64,000 nucleotides of DNA, from contig JAWKVC010000005.1 in assembly GCA_041398245.1 (NCBI GenBank), positions 1 to 64,000 of the forward strand, given 5' to 3'. A program made the position numbers and the translations under genes. This DNA comes from UBA7672 sp041398245. GTDB lineage: Bacteria; Pseudomonadota; Alphaproteobacteria; Caulobacterales; Hyphomonadaceae. Of this stretch, positions 50,846 to 60,300 are shown piece after piece; the first letter of the stretch is position 1; the number at the start of each line of letters is the position of its first letter. The notes beneath the pieces were generated by a model that did no database searches, was not told where the DNA came from, and worked only from the letters and a program-made list of their open reading frames with translations.

Positions 50846-52840
50846 ATGGCGACGCGCGACAACGAATTCGAACCGAGGCTTGGCAAGCCGCCCGCTGACA
50901 GGGCGCCGAAGCTCAAGGGGGTACGCGCCGCCGTGCGGCAGGCGACGCGCCAGCCTCGCGCCTCCGGTCCCAAACCCCGTCAGCCAAGCGTGCGGGCACA
51001 CTTCGCCAAAGGGTCGGCTGGTCGAACACGGCAGCCGTCTGTGGCCGCCCGGCGCGTGGTCGTGAAGATGCGATACGCTGCCAATGGCGGCGGGCGGGCG
51101 GCGCCCCTGCGGGCGCACGTCGCCTACCTCTCTCGCGAAGGGGCGCAGCGCGGACGCTCGCCCGAGGTCGCCGCCGATTCGAAGCCTGAAGATCCCACAC
51201 GGTCAGTCGACTATCTGACGCGCGAGGAAGCCGGCGGATCAATCCACTTCGCATTCTACGATCGGGCGAGTGACACGGTCGACGCGAAATCGATTACCGC
51301 GGGCTGGTCGGAAGACCCTCGGCACTTCCGGATGATCGTCAGCGCCGAAGACGGCGCAGCGCTTGGCGACCTCCGGCCCTTCATCCGGGAGGTCATGGCC
51401 GGGCTTGAAGCCAGGCTCGGAACCCGGCTCCAATGGCTGGCCGTCGATCATCACGACACCGACAATCCCCACACCCACGTCCTTATCCGGGGACGGCGGC
51501 CCGACGGCCAGGAGCTGTTCATTCCATCCCGGCTGATCTCCTCGGGTATCCGGGAGCAGGCGCAGGAAATCGTCACGCGGGTTCTGGGACCGCGGCTCGG
51601 CGTTGACCTGGTTCAGGAGCGGTTTGCCGACATCAGCCGGATGGCAGTGACGCCCCTCGACCGCGAGTTGGCGGCGGCCGCTCGCGCCGGGGCCATCATG
51701 CCGACCAGACCGGATCTGATCGCCCGGCTGGAGCGGCTGGAGGGATGGGGTCTGGCCGAACGGGGGACGGACGGTTGGCGTCTCGACGGCGGCCTGGCGA
51801 CGCGGCTCCGGGCCATGGCCGCGCATGAGGATGTGGTGCGAACGGTTGCGTCAGTGCAGCCGGGCAGGGAGCCACGCCTTGTCCTTGAAGCCGATCGCGA
51901 TACTCCCGTCATCGGGGAACTCGTCCATCTCGGCCCCGTCGATGAAATCGGCGATCAGTTCCTGGCCGTCGTCGAAACCGGTAGCGGGGAACTCCGCTAT
52001 GCACGGTTTGAGCGTCCGCAGGATCTCGCTGTCCTCGGCGGCGCCGAACCGGGGGCAATCGTCAGCTTTGAGCCAAACGTAGCGACGGTCCGTGCCTCGG
52101 ATCAGGCTGTCGCTCGGATCGCCGCGAGCAGCGGTGGTATCTACTCCACGCGAATCCACGGTGAGCTGGAGCCTAACGTCGATCACCGGCTCGTTGCCGC
52201 CAACGTTCGCAGGCTCGAGGTCATGCGGCGCATGGGGCTGGTTCAGCGGTCGGGGAATGGCGAGTTCATCGTTGGCCGCGACCACCTCGCGAACGCGATG
52301 GCGTTCGAGGAGCGGATGGTTCGCAGGGCGCCGTTCTCGGCGCAGGTCGCGAGCTACTGGTCGTTGAGCGAGCAGGTCGAAGCGAGAGCGCCGACACATC
52401 TGGATCGGGTTCTGGTAGGCGATGCCGAGGGTCCCTCGGGCGAGGCCAGGATCGCGCGTGAGTTCGAGCAGGCGCTCCAGCAACGGCGTCTGTTCCTCGT
52501 CGAGCAGGGATGGATGGCGCCGCATGAGGCAGCGCCATCCAGACAGGCGATGCAGCGGCTGGCTCAACTCGAATTGACGAACCGCGCGAGGGTGCTGTCG
52601 GGCGAACTAGGCGTGCCGGTGCTGATCTACGACGCGCACCGGGTGTCAGGCGTCTATGCGCGCAGGATCGATCTAGCGCAGGGGCGTATGGCGCTGATTG
52701 TCGGCGAACGGCAGGCCAGCCTTGTGCCGTGGCGGCCAGCACTCGAGAGGTTTGCGGGCAGGGAAGTTGAAGGTGTGATGCGCGGAGGAGCGCTCTCATG
52801 GTCATTAGCACAGGCGAGGGGATTAGGGCTTGGGCTGTAA
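50846..52840 (+). CDS. VirD2-like relaxase (MOBP, DUF3363-containing)
   Basis: Relaxase that nicks oriT and pilots DNA, about 664 residues. The metal-binding three-His motif is intact in WLAVDHHDTDNPHTHVLIRG. The earlier SREGAQRGRSPE and HFRMIVSAEDGAALGDL are typical of VirD2-like MOBP relaxases. The C-terminal half fits DUF3363. A basic, disordered N-terminus precedes the domain. Several starts are possible (50771, 50828, 50846); I use the ATG of MATRDNEFEPRLG because related proteins begin with a similar acidic stretch. None has a strong ribosome site. Confidence 0.92.
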   Translation: MATRDNEFEPRLGKPPADRAPKLKGVRAAVRQATRQPRASGPKPRQPSVRAHFAKGSAGRTRQPSVAARRVVVKMRYAANGGGRAAPLRAHVAYLSREGAQRGRSPEVAADSKPEDPTRSVDYLTREEAGGSIHFAFYDRASDTVDAKSITAGWSEDPRHFRMIVSAEDGAALGDLRPFIREVMAGLEARLGTRLQWLAVDHHDTDNPHTHVLIRGRRPDGQELFIPSRLISSGIREQAQEIVTRVLGPRLGVDLVQERFADISRMAVTPLDRELAAAARAGAIMPTRPDLIARLERLEGWGLAERGTDGWRLDGGLATRLRAMAAHEDVVRTVASVQPGREPRLVLEADRDTPVIGELVHLGPVDEIGDQFLAVVETGSGELRYARFERPQDLAVLGGAEPGAIVSFEPNVATVRASDQAVARIAASSGGIYSTRIHGELEPNVDHRLVAANVRRLEVMRRMGLVQRSGNGEFIVGRDHLANAMAFEERMVRRAPFSAQVASYWSLSEQVEARAPTHLDRVLVGDAEGPSGEARIAREFEQALQQRRLFLVEQGWMAPHEAAPSRQAMQRLAQLELTNRARVLSGELGVPVLIYDAHRVSGVYARRIDLAQGRMALIVGERQASLVPWRPALERFAGREVEGVMRGGALSWSLAQARGLGLGL

Positions 52841-53077
52841 GGGCCTCGCGAGTCCAGACACGCCACAGGCGCGTACCGTCGGATGAAACCAACAACCTTA
52901 AGAACTGAAGTTGGAAGACTGGAGTGAGACCAGATGAGCCAGACTTGGACAGAAGGGGAAGCCGGGTTCTCTCAGCGCGGGATAGCCGCACCGTGATTCC
53001 ACGGTTTTTGCCATGGCAGGCTGAATCCAGTGGTTCTTACGAAGCGGGCATGAGTTGTTGAGCTGGGAATATTCGCA

Positions 53078-53572
53078 ATGTCACGTCGATCGAAGAACTC
53101 TCTTACGCCAACGCTGCAGCCGGATTTGTTTTCGTTCGCTGGATATGTTTCGCGAAGCCCAGACCAGCACGCTCGTCTGGCGCCAGCCGCAGAAGTCTGG
53201 TTTCCGCCTCCGGCTGCGCCAGTCACGCCAGTCGGGTCAAAGCCGCCAGGGCAAACCTCTGGGCGAGCAACACTTTCCGAGTCTGCACTACGCACCATCG
53301 ACCTGTCCGACATGCCAGACTATCCCAGCTCCGATCAGGAACTCGTCGATCGTACCATCTCTGCGCTCCCGCCGAACCGGATGTGGTTCACCTATGCGGA
53401 TATCAGAGAGTCGTTCGGCATCTCACGAGCGACGGTTGCGCGGAGGGTGAAGGGCGGCCTGGTGCCGGGGATCAGGTTCAAGGGCACCAGCGTGGTGGAG
53501 GATGGACCGGTGCGTCGGTTCGACCGTGGTCAACTTCGGTGGCTTCTGCTTGCGGTGCGTTCGCGAAACTAG
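53078..53572 (+). CDS. small helix-turn-helix protein at ICE right end
   Basis: A 164-residue protein with a Pro-rich N-terminal half and a C-terminal HTH: MWFTYADIRESFGISRATVARRVKGGLVPGIRF. I do not recognise the family. Its position between the relaxase and the tRNA end of the ICE, where integrase or excision-factor genes often lie, makes an excisionase-like or regulatory role possible. No integrase motif (RHRY) is present. 237 bases upstream of it hold nothing I can name. Confidence 0.6.
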   Translation: MSRRSKNSLTPTLQPDLFSFAGYVSRSPDQHARLAPAAEVWFPPPAAPVTPVGSKPPGQTSGRATLSESALRTIDLSDMPDYPSSDQELVDRTISALPPNRMWFTYADIRESFGISRATVARRVKGGLVPGIRFKGTSVVEDGPVRRFDRGQLRWLLLAVRSRN

Positions 53573-53601
53573 ACCCGAAAATTCGTGGGCAAGTGTCTCA
53601 C

Positions 53602-53648
53602 GCCAACTCAATCCAGCCCGTTCTAGCGCGGGCTGATTGTGGGTTGGC
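53602..53648. repeat. imperfect inverted repeat at the ICE end
   Basis: GCCAAC (53602-53607) pairs with GTTGGC (53643-53648), CAAT with ATTG, and AGCCCG (53615-53620) with CGGGCT (53629-53634). It lies between the HTH gene and the tRNA and could be a terminator or an integrase/excisionase arm site. Confidence 0.45.
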
Positions 53649-53719
53649 ATGTGGGTTAGATGGCGCGGGCTTGCCGTGGTCGTATTATTTGTGCAGATTC
53701 AGCCTGTTGGAAAAACCGC

Positions 53720-53809
53720 TGGCGGAGAGGGTGAGATTCGAACTCACGGTACCCGTGAAGGTACAACGGTTTTCGAGACCGTCCCAATCGACCACTCTGG
53801 CACCTCTCC
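53720..53809 (-). tRNA. tRNA-Ser (anticodon CGA)
   Basis: Read on the minus strand, the 7-base acceptor arms GGAGAGG and CCTCTCC pair. The anticodon loop is CTCGAAA within a 5-bp ACGGT/ACCGT stem, giving anticodon CGA (codon UCG). A long variable arm (class II) and the T-loop TTCGAAT are present, and CCA is encoded. The 90-base gene is complete. Its 3' end faces the conjugative element, so it is the probable attachment site. Confidence 0.96.
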
Positions 53810-53821
53810 GCGGGACGCGGC

Positions 53822-53849
53822 GATATAGCATCGCAAGCGCTAATGACAA
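53822..53849 (-). promoter_or_regulatory. promoter of tRNA-Ser
   Basis: On the minus strand, TTGTCA (53849-53844) and TATATC (53827-53822) are 16 bases apart and end 13 bases before the tRNA 5' end. Spacing and position fit a sigma-70 promoter for this tRNA. Confidence 0.5.
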
Positions 53850-54038
53850 GACAATGCTGGGAATTTGTGACGCGTGCGCCGGATTGCCGCTAACCCCCCG
53901 TTTCAACTGACAAAATCCGGCGCTGTTGCACGCAGGCGAAGAGATTTTCGAGGCTGGAGTCGCGCGATCTCAGCCGTTAGCGGGGAGGCGTGCGGCCGGT
54001 CCGTTCGGGAGGGGGTGGCGACAATGCTTGGCTGGCGC

Positions 54039-54944
54039 TCAGGTATTGGCTGGCGCGATCTGGCCATCGTCGGCGAGGGGGATGACATCGACGGCCTGCG
54101 TGCTCGATTGACCGCCCGACGTACGCACCACGCCGCGCACCGGAGCAACATCGCCATAGTCGCGCCCGTACGCGACGACGATGTGCTGGTCTTTCACCAC
54201 AAGGCCGTTGGTTGGATCATACTCCATCCAGCCGAGTTCCCGGCCGCACCAGGCCCGAACCCATGCGTGCATCGCATCCGCTCCCTCAAGACGCTCTTCG
54301 CCCGGCGGGGGTTGTGTGCGCAGGAAGCCGCTGACGTAGGCTGCCGGAATGCCGATCGCGCGCAGGCATGCGATCATGATGTGGCTGAAATCCTGGCATA
54401 CGCCGTGACGACGAAGGAAGGCCTCTTCGGGCGGCGTATCGACATTGGTTGAACCCGGGTCGAACTTGATGTCGCGATCCAGAGCCTTTCCGATCGCTTC
54501 GACGATCTTCCATGTCGTCATTTGCGGTTCGATCTGCGCGCGTGCATATGCCTCGAATTCTGGCAGGACTCTCACGCGCGGCGAATTCGCGAGGAAATGG
54601 TGCGGCGAGTCGTTCGTCAGCAACCGCACCGCGGCGATGTCGTTGGGCAAATCCGCGAGCATCGGTGATGTATCCACCCGCGCAGGCGGAAGCCGCCGTT
54701 CAACGCGTGCGCGCACCTTGAACTCGATGGCGGCGTGCGGAGCCCGGAACGCCACTTCGACGGCCGTGTTGCCGAAGAAATCCGGTCGTGGCGCGCGCTC
54801 ATCCGGCTCTGGCGTGATGTCGAGCAGCGATGCCGTCACGCGCTGAATCTCACTGTCGGCTGGTGTCAGATAGAGCACGTGCCGGCTGCCGGCCACGGGC
54901 CGGTCGTACTCGTACTGGATGCGGAGGACGATATCGTAGAGCAT
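54039..54944 (-). CDS. transglutaminase-like family protein (short form)
   Basis: Papain-fold transglutaminase-like protein, 301 residues. An N-terminal beta domain (YDIVLRIQYEYDRPVAGSRHVLYLTP) is followed by the core: the Cys in RHGVCQDFSHIMIACLRAIG, the His in ADAMHAWVRAWC and the Asp in MEYDPTNG. It is probably cytoplasmic, with no signal peptide. It is the last gene of an operon with the ATP-grasp/alpha-E protein and the long transglutaminase; such clusters were proposed by Iyer and colleagues to make and break peptide or amide linkages. The substrate is unknown. Confidence 0.9.
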   Translation of the reverse strand: MLYDIVLRIQYEYDRPVAGSRHVLYLTPADSEIQRVTASLLDITPEPDERAPRPDFFGNTAVEVAFRAPHAAIEFKVRARVERRLPPARVDTSPMLADLPNDIAAVRLLTNDSPHHFLANSPRVRVLPEFEAYARAQIEPQMTTWKIVEAIGKALDRDIKFDPGSTNVDTPPEEAFLRRHGVCQDFSHIMIACLRAIGIPAAYVSGFLRTQPPPGEERLEGADAMHAWVRAWCGRELGWMEYDPTNGLVVKDQHIVVAYGRDYGDVAPVRGVVRTSGGQSSTQAVDVIPLADDGQIAPANT

Positions 54945-54947
54945 GTC

Positions 54948-57347
54948 TCAGCGCAGGTATGCCGCAGTCAGGAGATCAGATAGGTGGCGCAATTCGGCGC
55001 GCAGGCTGTCCAGGCTGGTTGTATCCAGTTTTTCGGGCTCAGAGACAGCAATGTCGGCGTGCAGTTTCAGGATCGCCCGCGACAGCTCCGACATTCCGCC
55101 TCCTTCCTGCGCGCCGGGCAGGAAGTTGACCTGATCCTTCATCTCGCTCAGCTGATAGAGGATGGAACGTGGATTGTTAGCGTCGCATGCAAGCAGATCG
55201 ACCACAGTCGGCCGGCTGGTGGCCACGGCGAACAGGCGGCGGTGAGTCAGCACGCTGTCGCCGATCTCCACTACCAGATCGAGCGCGCCTTCAGGCGCTG
55301 CCTCTTCGCCAAACCAGGCAAGCGCTTCCGCCATGTTGGCCGCCCGTTCGAGCGCGCGCCCGATTGTCAGGAAACGCCACCCCGCGAAGCGATACATGTT
55401 TTCATGCACGAGTCCGGCGAAGCCGGTCACCTGATGGAGCAGACGTCCGAGCGCGCGCGCCGCAGCGTGGCCGGGCGCGACGTTCGAGAGTTCAAGAGGC
55501 GCGCTCGACGCGAGATCGTTAAGCGCGGCCCAGCCATCGATGGAGAAGCGGTCGCGCACATGGCTGGCGCTGACCGTAGCGGCGCTGATGGACGCCAACA
55601 CTTCGCTCGAAACATCGTGCGCCGGGTCATTGCCGTGAAAGCCGGGGAAATCGCGCGCATGGGCAAGAAGCGGCGTGTCCTCACGGCCGCTTTCGGCGAG
55701 GCGGGCATGCCAGGCTCTCAGTGTCCGGATCAAGCCTTCGGCACGCTCGATATAGCGGCCCATCCAGAACAGGTTGTCGGCAGCCCGGCTTGGCAACTCG
55801 GCCTGACGCGCCCGGTGATAGCGGGCGGTGGGCGAGGGCAGCAGCGTTTCGCTTCGGACGGGCTTGTCGGACAGAACCCACACATCGGCCACGGAGCCGC
55901 CCCGTTGCATCGCGATGGCGGTTGCGTCCTGCGACCATCCGATGCGCGCATATCCGCCGGGCATGGCGCGCCAGCCGCGCGACGTGCGGGCCAGGAAGAC
56001 ACGCAGGCTCATTGGCCGCGGCGCCAGCTGGCCATTGACCATGGCTGGCGTCGTCGAAAGCGTGACCGCTTCCTGTCCGACCAGCATTGCACCGCGCCGC
56101 TCGAGAAGATCGGCGACGCCTTCCTCGCGCTGCGCCAGCGTTGTTCCGAGGCGCGTCGTGTCTTCCGAGTCGAACAACATGCGTGTCGATAACGCCTCGC
56201 CGATCATCATCCTGTCGGCATTGGCGAGGACGTGGGCGCGTTCGGTTTCCTGCCCGCACCACCACGTTGCAATGTTCGGCATCTTCAGCGGTTCGCCAAG
56301 GATGGCCTGCGCAATGCGCGGCATGAAGGCGAGCAGCGCACGTGTTTCCAGAATGCCCGAGCCCAGAGCGTTGACGACAGCAAGCTGCCCGCGCCGCACA
56401 GCTTCCACCAATCCCGGCACGCCAAGTCGCGAATGTTCGTTCAGCTCCAGCGGATCGGCGAAGGCGCCGTCGATCCGGCGCCACAGCACGCTGACAGATT
56501 CGAGGCCGGATATTGTCCGCACCATCAGCTGGCCATCGCGGACCGTCAGGTCCTCACCCTCCAGCAACATGAAGCCGAGATATCGTGCGATGTAGGCGTG
56601 CTCGAAATAGGTATCGTTGAGCCGCCCCGGCGTCAGGATGCCGACCCGGCTTTCGGTGTCGCCGCGTAGATCGTTCATGGTGTCGCGGAAAGCGCGGAAG
56701 AAGCCGGCAAGCCGATGGATATTGGCCTGGGCATAGTGATCCGCGAACACGCGCGCCGTCGCCACACGGTTCTCGAGCGCAAAGCCGGCGCCAGACGGGG
56801 CCTGCACGCGGTCACCCAGAACCCACCATTGGCCGTCTGGCCCGCGTGCAATTTCGAATGCGATGAAGTGGAGGAAACGTCCCGAGCGAGGACGCACGCC
56901 AACCAGAGGTCGCAGCCACTCCGGCGACATCGCGACCAGTGAGGGCGGCAAATGCCCTTCTGCAACGAGGCGCTGGTCGCCGTAGAGATCCGCGATGATC
57001 GTTTCCAGCAGATCGGCGCGCTGGATCAGACCATCGGCAATCGCCGCCCACTCGGTCTCGTGGATGATCACGGGGATGTGGCTCAGCGGCCAGGCGCGTT
57101 CAGCCTGTTCGGCGCCATATTGACGGAAGAAGACGCCGGCATCGCGCAGGTACTGGTCGCCCTGCTCGATACGCAGCGCGATGTCATCCGGAGACAGCCG
57201 GGCCATGTCGGCCATGAAATTGCGCCATGCTGGTCGCACCGCGCCGGATGCGTCGAGCAATTCATCCGACACCCCCGGCAGGGTGTGATACCCTGACAGG
57301 AGCCGCGCAACCGCGTCGGGCTCGGTGTTTGGTTGCGGGGACGACAC
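54948..57347 (-). CDS. circularly permuted ATP-grasp and alpha-E domain fusion
   Basis: A 799-residue protein. The first 470 residues form a circularly permuted ATP-grasp (DUF404/DUF407), a predicted amide or peptide ligase: HIPVIIHETEWAAIADGLIQRADLL, GRFLHFIAFEIARGPDGQWWVLGDRVQAPSG and VGILTPGRLNDTYFEHAYIARYLG. The rest is an alpha-E (DUF403) helical domain starting PSRAADNLFWMGRYIERAEGLIRTLRAW. In many bacteria these are two genes; the fusion is also common. The start is a GTG, 23 bases after the upstream gene. It works with the flanking transglutaminases. Confidence 0.92.
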   Translation of the reverse strand: MSSPQPNTEPDAVARLLSGYHTLPGVSDELLDASGAVRPAWRNFMADMARLSPDDIALRIEQGDQYLRDAGVFFRQYGAEQAERAWPLSHIPVIIHETEWAAIADGLIQRADLLETIIADLYGDQRLVAEGHLPPSLVAMSPEWLRPLVGVRPRSGRFLHFIAFEIARGPDGQWWVLGDRVQAPSGAGFALENRVATARVFADHYAQANIHRLAGFFRAFRDTMNDLRGDTESRVGILTPGRLNDTYFEHAYIARYLGFMLLEGEDLTVRDGQLMVRTISGLESVSVLWRRIDGAFADPLELNEHSRLGVPGLVEAVRRGQLAVVNALGSGILETRALLAFMPRIAQAILGEPLKMPNIATWWCGQETERAHVLANADRMMIGEALSTRMLFDSEDTTRLGTTLAQREEGVADLLERRGAMLVGQEAVTLSTTPAMVNGQLAPRPMSLRVFLARTSRGWRAMPGGYARIGWSQDATAIAMQRGGSVADVWVLSDKPVRSETLLPSPTARYHRARQAELPSRAADNLFWMGRYIERAEGLIRTLRAWHARLAESGREDTPLLAHARDFPGFHGNDPAHDVSSEVLASISAATVSASHVRDRFSIDGWAALNDLASSAPLELSNVAPGHAAARALGRLLHQVTGFAGLVHENMYRFAGWRFLTIGRALERAANMAEALAWFGEEAAPEGALDLVVEIGDSVLTHRRLFAVATSRPTVVDLLACDANNPRSILYQLSEMKDQVNFLPGAQEGGGMSELSRAILKLHADIAVSEPEKLDTTSLDSLRAELRHLSDLLTAAYLR

Positions 57348-57370
57348 GTCAGCCTCTTCAGATGCCCAGA

Positions 57371-60300
57371 TCAGAGTCCCGGCGGCCGCCTGAGATCCAG
57401 AGTGAACGGAAACTCTGGATGCGGCGATTCGGTTCCAAGCTGATACATTCCCGGCGAATGTCCATGGCCTTCAAACCGGGCCAGACGCCGCGCCTCGGCT
57501 TCGTTTCCGTTGACCGGGAAGGTGTCGTAGTTGCGCCCGCCCGGATGGGCCACGTGGTAGACGCATCCCCCGAGCGCTCGCCCTGTCCAGCTGTCGAAAA
57601 TGTCGAAGGTGAGCGGCGCATTGACGGGCAGAACCGGATGAAGCGACTCGGGTGGTTTCCACGCCTTGTAGCGTACGCCTGCGACAGCTTCACCATTGCC
57701 GACATGCGTCAGAGGCATCGGGCGCCGGTTGCACGCCACGCGGTAGCGTCCGGGATCGCCCGCGGTCAGTTTCACCTGCAACCGTTCGACTGAAGAGTCG
57801 GCGTAACGGACAGTGCCGCCGATCGCTCCCGTTTCGCCCAGCACATGCCAGGGCTCCAGCGCCTGCCGGACTTCCAGTTTTGCCCCATCAATCTCGATCT
57901 CGCCGCAGAACGGGAAGCGGAATTCGAGTTGGGCCTCATACCAGTCCGGCCGCAGGTCGAAACCATGCGCAGAAAGATCGCGCAGCACTTCGAGAAAGTC
58001 CTGCCACACAAAATGCGGCAGCATGAAGCGGTCGTGCAGCGTCGTGCCCCATCGCACGAGGCTGCCCGTGATCGGGCGTTGCCACAGCCGCGCGATTATC
58101 GCGCGCACGAGCACCTGCTGGGCAAGCGACATGCGCGCGTCCGGCGGCATTTCGAAACCGCGAAATTCGACCAGACCGAGCCGTCCTGTCGGTCCATCGG
58201 GAGAGTACAGCTTGTCGATGCAGATCTCGGTGCGATGCGTGTTGCCGGACACATCAACCAGCAGGTTGCGCAGCAATCGGTCCACTAACCAGGGCGGAAC
58301 CTCGGGCCCGGCGCCCGGGGGCTGGATTTGCGACAACGCGATTTCAAGTTCGTAAAGCGCATCGTGCCGCGCTTCGTCGATGCGCGGCGCCTGGCTGGTC
58401 GGGCCGATGAACAGGCCGGAGAACAGATAGGATAGCGATGGCCGGTTCTGCCACATCAGCAGCAGGCTCTTGAGAACGTCCGGCCGCCGGAGGAACGGAC
58501 TGTCGAGCGGCGTAGCGCCGCCCACAACGACATGGTTGCCGCCGCCTGTGCCGGTGTGGCGACCATCAATCATGAACTTGTCGCAGCCCAGGCGCGATTG
58601 CCGGGCTTCCTCGTACAGCGCCTGCGTGTTGTTCACGCACTCGCGCCACGTTGCGGCCGGGTGGATGTTGACCTCGATGACGCCGGGGTCGGGCGTGACC
58701 CGCATGACGTTGATGCGATGATCGACAGGCGGCGGATAGCCCTCGATATGGACCGTCAGACCCAGCTCCGCGGCGGATTGTTCGACCTGCGCCAGCAGTT
58801 CGAGATAGTCCTCGATCCGCTCGGTAGGCGGCATGAACACGTTGAGCCGCCCATCGCGTGGTTCAACGCTCATGGCCGTGCGAACAGCGTCGCTGCTGTC
58901 CAGTATCTGTTCGATCTGTTCCTGCGACGGCGACTCCACCGCCGAAGCGGAAGCCACCTGTTGTGTCCGGCCTTCATCCGGCGCGTAGTCAGGGAGGTCG
59001 CCCCGCGGCGCGCTTGGATCGGCCGGATGCAGATAAGGATAGAGCTGCGGCGGCACGTAGGGGAGGGAGCCGAGCGGCAGGCGGAAGCCAACCGGACTGT
59101 CTCCGGGCACCAGATAAAGATGTTCGCGCCGCAGCTTCCACTTTTCCGACTTCCAGCGTTTCTTTTTGGACGCCTTCGCCTGCCAGGCCTGAACGGGCAG
59201 GACATAGCCTGACGGCTGGTCGAGCCCGCGTCCAAACACGCGCGCGAAGCGCAGGCGCTCTTCGGGATCCTTGAGTTTCGAGTCCGCCGGCGTGACGTTT
59301 TCCGGCAGCCGGCCTTCCTTCAGCATCCAGTCCGCCGGATCCTCATAAGCCGCGACGACGTAGCCTTCGCCGAGACCCAGACCGCTGGCCACTGACTCCA
59401 GCAGCGCGCCCGCATCGCTTGCTGTCGCCTTCGTGTCGACGGTTTCGCTGGCGATGAGATCGGCGTTGCGCCAGATCGGCTTGCCGTCCTTCCGCCAGTA
59501 GAGGCTGAACGTCCACCGCGGCAGGCTTTCGCCCGGATACCATTTTCCTTGCCCGTAGTGCAGAAAGCCGCCCGGCGCGAACCGGTCGCGCAGCCTGCGG
59601 ATCAGCGTATCCGCCAGCGCCCGCTTCTGCGGCCCGACGGCTTCGGTGTTCCACTCAGCGCTCTGGAAGTCATCGATCGACACGAAGGTCGGCTCGCCGC
59701 CCATGGTCAGGCGCACGTCGCCCGCCTTCAGCGCCGCGTCGACTTTCTCTCCCAAGGCATCCAGCGCAGCCCAGCTATCGTCCGAGAACGGTTTGGTGAT
59801 GCGGGGATGCTCGGCGACGCGTTTCACCTGCATGTCGAAGTCGAACGAGACATTCGCAATGCCTGTGAACCCACCCGAAATCGGCGCCGCGTTGCGATAA
59901 TGCGGCGTGGCCGACAGCGGGATATGGCTCTCGCCCGTCAGAAGTCCCGACGTTGGATCAAGGCCGATCCATCCGGCGCCCGGGAGATAGACTTCGCACC
60001 AGGCATGAAGATCCGTGAAGTCGTGGTCGGTCCCCGGCGGCCCATCGAGCGAAACAAGATCCGGCTTCAGCTGGATCAGGTAGCCGGATACGAACCGCGT
60101 GGCGAAACCGAGATGGCGAAGAATGTTGGCGAGCAACCAGCTTGAGTCGCGGCATGAGCCGGACGCTTTCTCGAACGTCTCCTCAGGCGCCTGCACGCCA
60201 GCTTCCATCCGGATGAGATACTTGATCTCGTTCGACAGGCGCTGGTTGAGGTTCACCAGCAGTTCAACCGTGCGCTTCGTCTCGCGCGGAATGCTGGCGA

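Larger units (their letters stand above)
13148..53722. mobile_element. integrative and conjugative element (ICE), right end at tRNA-Ser
   Basis: The interval holds a complete Trb-type mating-pair module with coupling protein, a VirD2-like relaxase, ParB, SSB, ArdC, TraF peptidase and a block of defence cargo. These are the parts of a conjugative element. Its right border is placed at the 3' end of the tRNA-Ser gene because conjugation genes stop there and ordinary chromosomal genes begin beyond it. The left border is not visible. The IS at 11.9-13.1 kb marks only where the conjugation genes end, and no second copy of the tRNA 3' end was found in the window. No integrase gene was found. Confidence 0.7.

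Noticed and set aside
1..53719. second copy of the tRNA-Ser 3' end as left attachment site
   Set aside because: No copy of the T-arm/acceptor sequence was found elsewhere in the window by eye; the left end is probably outside.
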